From: Myxococcota bacterium
GTDB lineage: Bacteria > Myxococcota_A > UBA796 > UBA9615 > JAKLKC01
Direction: 5' to 3'
DNA length: 64,000 bases
Assembly (NCBI GenBank): GCA_023150875.1
Contig: JAKLKC010000003.1
Coordinates: 62,001-126,000 of the forward strand
The notes under the pieces were generated by a model. It was not told the origin of the DNA and did no database searches. It saw only the letters and a program-made list of their open reading frames with translations. The translations under genes and the position numbers were made by a program. This document shows positions 58,796 to 64,000 of this stretch, piece after piece. Each line of letters starts with the position of its first letter. Position 1 is the stretch's first letter.

Positions 58796-59575
58796 TCAGG
58801 GAAGGTCGAAGGTGGCGATCACCGGGGCGTGGTCGCTGGGCAGCTTGCCCTTGCGCTCGGCGCGGTCGATCTCGGCGCCGGTGCAGCGGGCGGCCAGGGG
58901 TGGGGTGGCGAAGACGTGGTCGATCCGGAGCCCGTCGTCCTTGGGGAAGGCGAGCATCCGGTAGTCCCACCACGAGTATCGCCCCCCCTCGGGGTGGTGC
59001 AGGCGGTAGGTGTCCACGAGGCCGAAGGCCAGCACGTCCGCCAGGGCGGCCCGGGCCTGGGGGTGGAAGAGCACGGTCTCCTCCCACGCCCGGGGATCGT
59101 GGACGTCCCTCTCCTCGGGGGCGACGTTGAAGTCCCCGCACACGGCCAGGGGCTCCCCGGGAACGCGCCGCCGGTCGAGCCACGAGCGCAGCCGCGCCAG
59201 CCACTCCAGCTTGTACGCCCACTTCTCGGAGCCCACCGTGGCTCCGTTGGGGACGTAGACCGAGACGACCCGGAGCCCCGGGAACCGGGCGGAGATCAGC
59301 CGGGCCTGGGGGTCCTCCACGCCATCGTCCAGGCCCACCTCGACCTCGCGAGCCTCCTCCTTCGAGAGGATCGCCACCCCGTTGTAGGTCTTCTGGCCGT
59401 ACACGACCGCGCGATAGCCCAGCTCGCCCACCGGGCCGAAGGGGAAGTCGGCGTCCGCCACCTTCAGCTCCTGGAGACAGAGCACGTCGGGTTGGTGGCG
59501 CTGGAGCAGGGCCAGCAGCCGGTCCAGCCGGGCCCGCACCGAGTTCACGTTCCAGGTCATCACCGTGGTCCGCAT
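58796..59575 (-). CDS. xth: Exodeoxyribonuclease III (AP endonuclease)
   Basis: 259 residues. EEP-fold motifs: TVMTWNVNSVRARLDRLLAL, DVLCLQELKVADADFPF, GDFNVAPEERDVHDPRAWEE, RYSWWDYRMLAFPKDDGLRI, DHVFAT, LPSDHAPVIATFD. It is full length for the ExoA/XthA family. It acts in base excision repair at abasic sites. The ATG at 59575 follows GGGAGGGTCGG on the minus strand. It is upstream of and coupled to hrpB. Confidence 0.95.
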   Translation of the reverse strand: MRTTVMTWNVNSVRARLDRLLALLQRHQPDVLCLQELKVADADFPFGPVGELGYRAVVYGQKTYNGVAILSKEEAREVEVGLDDGVEDPQARLISARFPGLRVVSVYVPNGATVGSEKWAYKLEWLARLRSWLDRRRVPGEPLAVCGDFNVAPEERDVHDPRAWEETVLFHPQARAALADVLAFGLVDTYRLHHPEGGRYSWWDYRMLAFPKDDGLRIDHVFATPPLAARCTGAEIDRAERKGKLPSDHAPVIATFDLP

Positions 59576-59655
59576 GGGCCGACCCTCCCGTCCGCCGCAG
59601 TGGAGTGTGCGCCACCGGCCGGGCGCGGGCGCTTCGTCTCGGGGGTGGTCGGCGG

Positions 59656-59688
59656 AAATGTAGAACTGTTGGTGCCTGACACCCTCAC
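59656..59688 (+). repeat. Diverged REP-like element flanking the RAYT gene (downstream)
   Basis: Contains the core GGTGCCTGACACC at 59671-59683 in the same orientation as the two copies upstream of the gene, preceded by a diverged version of the AATGTAAATGTGTT arm. It lies just beyond the RAYT stop. Confidence 0.7.
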
Positions 59689-60603
59689 CTACTCGCGGTG
59701 GGACTCGAGCCGGTCCATCCACGCGCCGACGCGGGCGTCGTGGCCCGCGGCGGCGACCAGGCGCTTGATGGCGATGCTGGCCGTGGAGGCAGCCATCCCC
59801 AGGGTCCGCCCCGCCTCCACAACCGTCAGGCCGCTCCGGCGCTGGAGCCACCACGCGGCGAGGGCGCGGGGGCGGTTGCCACCGCGCCCCATCCTGCGCT
59901 CCGCGAGCGCCCCCGGGGGGACCCCCACCACCTCCGCGACCTCGGCCAGGGCGCGATCGGCCGGCACGGTCCCCGCGGGGACCTCCGGCGCCTCCGGCAC
60001 GGGCGGCGGCACCGGTCCCCGGGCCCAGAGGGACTCCTCGTCGAAGTCCGCGGGAGCGCTCCGCTCGCCGGTGCGGAGGTCCCGCAGGTAGGCCTGGTAG
60101 GCGGACACCGAGCCGAACCGCTCCAGGAGGTCGGAGCACGTCAACCACCCCGGGCAGCTCTCGCTCCCGACGTACGCCCGGTGGCTCGTCCACCGCGCCC
60201 GATCCGGGGTCTTCGCCAGGTGCGCCCGGACGGGGTTGAGGTGGATGTAGGCGAGGAGGTGCGTCCAGTGGGCGTCGTCCAGGACCAGGCGGCTCCGGTA
60301 GCGCCCGCGGAAGAGGGGGCCGTCCCAGCCGTGGGGGCGGTTCCACTTGCGCGTGTACTGGGACACCAGGTGCTGCATCGCCCGGCTGAGGTTCCCCCGG
60401 GGAACCTCCAGCAGCAGGTGGAAGTGGTTCGGCATCAACGCGTAGCCGTGCACCACCACTCCGAACTTCGGGGGCAGGTCCGCCAACGCGCCGAGGAACA
60501 GCGCGCAGCTCGCGTCGTCGCTGAAGACGGGCTCGTGGCGGGCGCCTCGGTTCATCACGTGGTGGCGGGCGCCGGGGTAGTCGGTGCGGGGCGGACGCGG
60601 CAT
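59689..60603 (-). CDS. REP-associated tyrosine transposase (Y1/HUH, RAYT-like) with C-terminal helix-turn-helix
   Basis: 304 residues. Y1 transposase domain: GARHHVMNRGARHEPVFSDD, HUH motif MPNHFHLLLE (His60, His62), YIHLNPVRAHL with Tyr119 as the probable nucleophile. The C-terminal about 90 residues include RRSGLTVVEAGRTLGMAAST followed by ASIAIKRL, a DnaA-like helix-turn-helix common in one RAYT group. It is a domesticated relative of IS200/IS605 enzymes acting on REP hairpins. Three REP-like copies flank it (one downstream, two in tandem upstream), in one orientation. Confidence 0.9.
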   Translation of the reverse strand: MPRPPRTDYPGARHHVMNRGARHEPVFSDDASCALFLGALADLPPKFGVVVHGYALMPNHFHLLLEVPRGNLSRAMQHLVSQYTRKWNRPHGWDGPLFRGRYRSRLVLDDAHWTHLLAYIHLNPVRAHLAKTPDRARWTSHRAYVGSESCPGWLTCSDLLERFGSVSAYQAYLRDLRTGERSAPADFDEESLWARGPVPPPVPEAPEVPAGTVPADRALAEVAEVVGVPPGALAERRMGRGGNRPRALAAWWLQRRSGLTVVEAGRTLGMAASTASIAIKRLVAAAGHDARVGAWMDRLESHRE

Positions 60604-60621
60604 GGGCCCAGGGTAGGGCCC

Positions 60622-60665
60622 GGGGGCGTAAATGTAAATGTGTTGGTGCCTGACACCCTGAGCTC
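60622..60665 (+). repeat. REP-like element, tandem copy 1
   Basis: 44-bp unit with core GGTGCCTGACACC (60645-60657) and a preceding CGTAAATGTAAATGTGTT segment. The core forms a GGTG/CACC stem with a 5-nt loop. It lies upstream of the leftward RAYT gene. Confidence 0.8.
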
Positions 60666-60709
60666 GGGGGCGTAAATGTAAATGTGTTGGTGCCTGACAC
60701 CCTGAGCCA
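60666..60709 (+). repeat. REP-like element, tandem copy 2
   Basis: Second 44-bp unit, essentially identical to copy 1 except for the last two or three bases, with the core at 60689-60701. A partial copy of its end (accctgagctcg) recurs at 60708-60719. Confidence 0.8.
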
Positions 60710-60765
60710 CCCTGAGCTCGCCTTCGGCGGCGGTTCTCCTGTAGCCTCGGCGGCGGAGCCGTGAC

Positions 60766-62202
60766 TTGGAGATCCTGCCCCTCGCCTTCGCCTTCGCCGC
60801 TGGCCTCGCTGTCGGGGGTGGGGTCCTCGCCGTCATGCGGGCCGACGCCGCCCGGCGGCTCGCCGAGGCGACCGCGGCCCTCCAGGCGGAGCGGGCGGCG
60901 CTGGGGGAGCGCCTGGCGGCGGCGGTCCGGGGCGAGGAGGCCGCCGCGGCCCTGGCACGGCAGAAGGAGCACGCCCTGGAGGACCTTCGCTCCGAGGTCT
61001 CGCGCCTCCACGGCGCCCGGGCGGAGCTGGCGGCGGAGCTGGACCACGAGAGGCGGTCCGCCGCCGAGAAGATCGCCCTGCTGGAGGACGCCCGGGAGCG
61101 CCTCGCCGAGACGTTCCGGGCCCTGTCCGCCGAGGCCCTGGGCCACAACAACCAGGGGTTCCTGGACCTCGCCCGGGCGGTGCTGGAGAGGCAGCAGGAG
61201 GGGGCGAGGGTCGACCTGGACCAGCGGAAGGCCGAGGTGGACCGCCTGGTCCTCCCCCTCGCCGAGTCCCTGAAGGGGGTGGAGTCCCAGGTCCGGGCCC
61301 TGGAGGTGGAGAGGGCCCAGGCGTACACCCTCCTCACCGAGCAGGTCCGCGCCCTCGCCGAGTCCCAGGGGAGGCTCCAGCGGGAGACGGCCCAGCTCGT
61401 CCGGGCGCTGCGGGCCCCCCAGGGGAGGGGGAGGTGGGGCGAGGTGCAGCTCCGCCGGGTGGTGGAGATGGCGGGGATGCTGGAGCACTGCGACTTCGTC
61501 GAGCAGGCGAGCGTCGGCACCGACGAGGGCCGCCTCCGCCCCGACCTGCTGGTGCGCCTGCCCGGGGGGCGGAACGTGGTGGTGGACGCCAAGGCGCCCC
61601 TCGCCGCCTACCTGGAGGCCCTGGAGGCCGGCGACGACGAGACCCGCCGCGCCCTCCTCGCCGACCACGCCCGCCAGGTCCGCGCCCACCTCGGGCAGCT
61701 CGCCTCCAAGTCCTACTGGAGCCGCTTCGAGCCGAGCCCGGAGTTCGTGGTCCTGTTCCTGCCGGGGGAGACCTTCTTCTCGGCGGCGCTGGAGCAGGAC
61801 CCTTCCCTCCTGGAGCACGGGGCGGAGCGGAGGGTGCTGGTGGCGACCCCCACCACCCTCATCGCCCTCCTGCGGGCGGTCGCCTACGGCTGGCGGCACG
61901 AGCGCATGGCCCGGGGCGCCGAGGAGGTGGCCCGCCTGGGCCGCGACCTGCACGAGCGCCTGCGGGTGCTGGCCAGCCACTTCACCGCGATGCGGAGGGG
62001 CCTCGAGTCCACCGTGGACGCCTACAACCGGGTCGCGGGCTCCCTGGAGTCCCGGGTCCTGCCCGCCGCCCGCCGCTTCCGCGACCTGGGCGCCGCGGGG
62101 GGCGACGAGATCGGCCCCGTCGAAGCCACCGACCGGGCGCCCCGGCGGCTGGAGTCGGGAGAGGAGCGGGTGCCGGAGGAAGAAGAGGTGGGAGCGCCCT
62201 GA
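60766..62202 (+). CDS. rmuC: DNA recombination protein RmuC
   Basis: 478 residues, TTG start with GGAG 7 nt upstream. Membrane anchor (LPLAFAFAAGLAVGGGVLAV) at the N-terminus, coiled coil (about 30-215) and a PD-(D/E)XK-like domain: GRWGEVQLRRVVEMAGMLEH and VVVDAKAPLAAYLEALEAGD, then LPGETFFSAALEQDPSLLEH. RmuC limits inversions between short repeats. The 3' end (about 62 to 73 codons) overlaps the 3' end of the antiparallel TauE/SafE-like gene. Confidence 0.94.
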   Translation: MEILPLAFAFAAGLAVGGGVLAVMRADAARRLAEATAALQAERAALGERLAAAVRGEEAAAALARQKEHALEDLRSEVSRLHGARAELAAELDHERRSAAEKIALLEDARERLAETFRALSAEALGHNNQGFLDLARAVLERQQEGARVDLDQRKAEVDRLVLPLAESLKGVESQVRALEVERAQAYTLLTEQVRALAESQGRLQRETAQLVRALRAPQGRGRWGEVQLRRVVEMAGMLEHCDFVEQASVGTDEGRLRPDLLVRLPGGRNVVVDAKAPLAAYLEALEAGDDETRRALLADHARQVRAHLGQLASKSYWSRFEPSPEFVVLFLPGETFFSAALEQDPSLLEHGAERRVLVATPTTLIALLRAVAYGWRHERMARGAEEVARLGRDLHERLRVLASHFTAMRRGLESTVDAYNRVAGSLESRVLPAARRFRDLGAAGGDEIGPVEATDRAPRRLESGEERVPEEEEVGAP

Positions 62203-62980
62203 TCAGGGCGCCGCCCCCGCCGCCCCCCTCGCCCCGCACCAGCTCCCGCCACAGGATCCACGCCGCCATGAGCAGGACCAGAACACCGAACGCCCGCCTC
62301 AGGGCCCCGGGGGAGATCCGTCCCGCCAGCAGGCTCCCCGCGAACGAGCCCGCCACCGCCGCTCCCGTCACCGTCCCGGTCAGGGTCCCGTCGATGTCCA
62401 CGTGGCCGAGGTGGCCCAGCAGGCCGGCCCCCGAGTTCAGCGCGATGATCATCAGCGAGGTCCCGATGGCGTCCCGGGTGGGCATGCCCACCCCGAGGGC
62501 CAGGGCGGGCACCGCCAGGAACCCGCCTCCCGCCCCCACCAGGCCCACGACCGCCCCCACCACCGCCCCGATCCCCAGCAGGAGCCCCACCCAGGCCCGC
62601 CCCGGCAAGGCGGCCGCCGCCGGCCGCTTCCCGCGGGGCGCCAGCATCGCCAGGCCCGCCACCACCATCACGCCGGCGAAGACCAGCAGCAGCAGCCTCC
62701 CCGGCAGGTGGGTGGCCAGGCGCCCCCCGCCGTAGGCCCCCAACGTCCCCGCCGCACCGAACGCCAGGCCGCCCCGGATCCGCACGTGACCGGCGCGGGC
62801 GTGCTGGGCGGCGGCGACGGCGCTGGTCACGCCCACCGCGACCAGGGACGTGGGGATCGCCTCTTCGGGGGGTAGGCCGACCGCGTACACCAGCGCGGGG
62901 ACCATGAGGATCGACCCGCCCCCTCCCAGGAGCCCCACGGTGACACCCACGATGAGCGAGAGCGCGGCGGCGAGCAGCAT
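61982..62980 (-). CDS. TauE/SafE (TSUP) family permease with extended tail
   Basis: 332 residues. Eight-helix TSUP pattern in two repeats: LSLIVGVTVGLLGGGGSILM, VPALVYAVGLPPEEAIPTSL and the second copy GIGAVVGAVVGLVGAGGGFL, AVPALALGVGMPTRDAIGTS. The family exports organosulfonates, sulfite and related anions. The natural end is near residue 258 (WILWRELVRGEGGGGGG); the last 74 residues are an Arg/Pro-rich tail antisense to rmuC, giving a 221-bp tail-to-tail overlap. The tail may be untranslated noise in evolution or a lost stop codon. ATG 62980 is 37 bp from the divergent PBP gene. Confidence 0.87.
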   Translation of the reverse strand: MLLAAALSLIVGVTVGLLGGGGSILMVPALVYAVGLPPEEAIPTSLVAVGVTSAVAAAQHARAGHVRIRGGLAFGAAGTLGAYGGGRLATHLPGRLLLLVFAGVMVVAGLAMLAPRGKRPAAAALPGRAWVGLLLGIGAVVGAVVGLVGAGGGFLAVPALALGVGMPTRDAIGTSLMIIALNSGAGLLGHLGHVDIDGTLTGTVTGAAVAGSFAGSLLAGRISPGALRRAFGVLVLLMAAWILWRELVRGEGGGGGGALIRALPPLLPPAPAPLPTPAAGAPGRWLRRGRSRRPPRRPGRGSGGRRAGPGTPGSPRPGCRRPRWTRGPSASR

Positions 62981-63017
62981 CGGTATCGACCTTGCTCTAT
63001 GCTTCGGCTTCGGGAAG

Positions 63018-64000
63018 ATGCAGACCCCCCGCCCATCGCCGCCCTCCCTGCTCCTCGCCCTCGGCCTGCTCGCCGCAGCGCCCCTCCTGCCGGGCTGCGG
63101 AGAGGGCCGCACCCCCTGGACCCCGGCGGACCATCCCGCCGTGGACCTGGAGGCCCGGGTGGCGCGCTGGGTGGGGCACCCGAGCGCCGTCGCCGCCCGG
63201 GACGGCACGGTGCTGGGGAAGGTCCAGGTGGATCGCTGCCTGCCCGTCCCCCCCGGGGAGATCCCCCTCCACGTCCACGACGCCTTCCTGGCCGCCGAGG
63301 ACCCCGGCCCCTGCCTCCCCGGCGAGGACGGCACCGCCGCCCCGTTGCTGGACGCCCTGGACGACACCCCCGCCGTCCTGGAGGACCCCGACGCCCGCGC
63401 CGAGCGCTGCTCCGCCCTGCGCGCCCTCGCCTTCGGCGACGAGGCCGACTCCTGCCTCCCCTGGCTGCCCCTGCCGGAGGGAGGCTGGCTGCCCCGGAGC
63501 GATCCCGACGCGGTGCGGGCGGCGTGGATGAACCTCGCCGACCTGGGCCAGGGGGACTACGGGGTCGAGGCCGCCGCGCGGCGCTGGTTCGACCGGGGCG
63601 CCTCGGCGCTCACCCTCTCCCAGGCCGCCCTCCTGGCGGCGGCGGCGACCTCCCCGGAGGCCCGCTCCGACGAGAAGCTCCTCCGTCGTGCCCGGGACCG
63701 CGTGCTGAGGCGCATGGAGGAGCGGGGCGCCGCCACCCGGGCCCAGGTGGTGGCCGCCATGGCCGAGGACGTGCCCCTCCGCCGCCCCCACGTCGACCCC
63801 TCCCCGGACCTCGCCAGCTTCATGGAGGGGGTGCGCCGCGACCTGCGGGAGCACCTCGGGGGGAGCCTGCTGCTCCGCCGGGGCGGGACCGTCGTCACCA
63901 CCCTGGACGCCCCCCTCCAGGACGCGGCGAAGCGCGCGGTGGCCGAGGGGCAGGACCGCTGGGAGCGGAACCGGAAGACCGAGGCCAAGACCATCCGCAA
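63018..64000 (+). CDS. Lipoprotein-anchored class A PBP-like protein with degenerate transglycosylase domain (C-terminus outside window)
   Basis: 327 codons visible, ATG 63018. Lipoprotein signal LLAAAPLLPGC27GEG instead of the usual transmembrane anchor. Residues 89-95 (AFLAAED) match the glycosyltransferase-51 start motif with catalytic Glu94, but the following conserved R-x-F-x-x-H-x-G is absent and so is the S-T-x-x-Q-Q block. Downstream GT51 landmarks remain: MNLADLGQGDYGVEAAARRW, LSQAALLAAAATSPE and RARDRVLRRMEERG. Residues about 292 on (GGTVVTTLDAPLQDAAKRAV) are the linker that precedes the penicillin-binding transpeptidase domain. The missing part probably carries S-x-x-K. It may be a specialised transpeptidase with a non-catalytic GT51 scaffold. 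Confidence 0.75.
   Translation, partial: MQTPRPSPPSLLLALGLLAAAPLLPGCGEGRTPWTPADHPAVDLEARVARWVGHPSAVAARDGTVLGKVQVDRCLPVPPGEIPLHVHDAFLAAEDPGPCLPGEDGTAAPLLDALDDTPAVLEDPDARAERCSALRALAFGDEADSCLPWLPLPEGGWLPRSDPDAVRAAWMNLADLGQGDYGVEAAARRWFDRGASALTLSQAALLAAAATSPEARSDEKLLRRARDRVLRRMEERGAATRAQVVAAMAEDVPLRRPHVDPSPDLASFMEGVRRDLREHLGGSLLLRRGGTVVTTLDAPLQDAAKRAVAEGQDRWERNRKTEAKTIR

Noticed and set aside
60622-60709. Tandem 44-bp repeat as a CRISPR array
   Set aside because: Only two copies, no spacers between them and no cas genes; the association with a RAYT explains them as REP elements.

Overview
This is a very GC-rich (roughly 70% or more), densely coded chromosomal segment with no rRNA, no recognisable tRNA, no phage and no CRISPR. 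Gene content points to a Myxococcota / deltaproteobacteria-like Gram-negative bacterium. The signs are BamD, a Wza/Wzc/Wzi-type capsule export set, several PilT motor ATPases, many secreted lipoproteins with acidic Asp-rich linkers, MopE-type and FG-GAP surface proteins, and C-terminal tails resembling MYXO-CTERM sorting signals. The assignment is an inference from gene families. No taxonomic marker was compared.

Layout. 1-6.8 kb: a phosphoglucomutase running off the left edge, an unusual secreted-type protein with a possible TULIP (BPI-like) fold, an Rrf2 regulator, a ThuA-like lipoprotein and a membrane-bound sulfatase-fold enzyme. 7.1-9.2 kb: a DUF255/YyaL-type protein. 9.2-19.6 kb: an exopolysaccharide/capsule locus built around a divergent promoter region. 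Wzc-like tyrosine autokinase, HEAT lipoprotein and Wzi-like outer-membrane protein read leftwards; Wza-like export protein, B12-type radical SAM protein, polyprenyl glycosylphosphotransferase and a MurJ-like flippase read rightwards. 19.6-27.7 kb: housekeeping (cinA, recA, pilT, alaS, a CNNM/CorC-type protein). 27.7-31.4 kb: lipoproteins, bamD and a DUF1844 protein. 31.6-36.8 kb: clpB, a subtilisin-like protease and an NRDE protein. 36.8-39.8 kb: an FG-GAP lipoprotein and a C39/C10-like cysteine peptidase lipoprotein. 40-44.8 kb: a motility-type locus with a TPR protein, a HEAT-repeat/PilT fusion and a further PilT. 44.9-54.3 kb: an ASH-domain lipoprotein and a tightly coupled glycogen operon (glgC, DUF4912, two GH57 enzymes, galT-like, glgA). 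54.5-64 kb: a Tat-exported amine oxidase, hrpB, xth, a REP-associated transposase with its repeats, rmuC, a TauE/SafE permease and, at the right edge, a lipoprotein-anchored class A penicillin-binding protein whose transglycosylase domain looks degenerate.

How the parts work together. The capsule locus supplies initiation (glycosylphosphotransferase), flipping, chain-length control (Wzc), export (Wza) and surface retention (Wzi), but no Wzy polymerase or further glycosyltransferase is in the window. The glycogen operon covers ADP-glucose synthesis, elongation, branching and remodelling, with four of its five junctions overlapping by 4 nt. The least familiar material is the HEAT-PilT fusion with its divergent TPR partner, the degenerate lipoprotein PBP, the possible TULIP-like protein, and a flippase frame that lacks a standard start codon where its first membrane helix begins.
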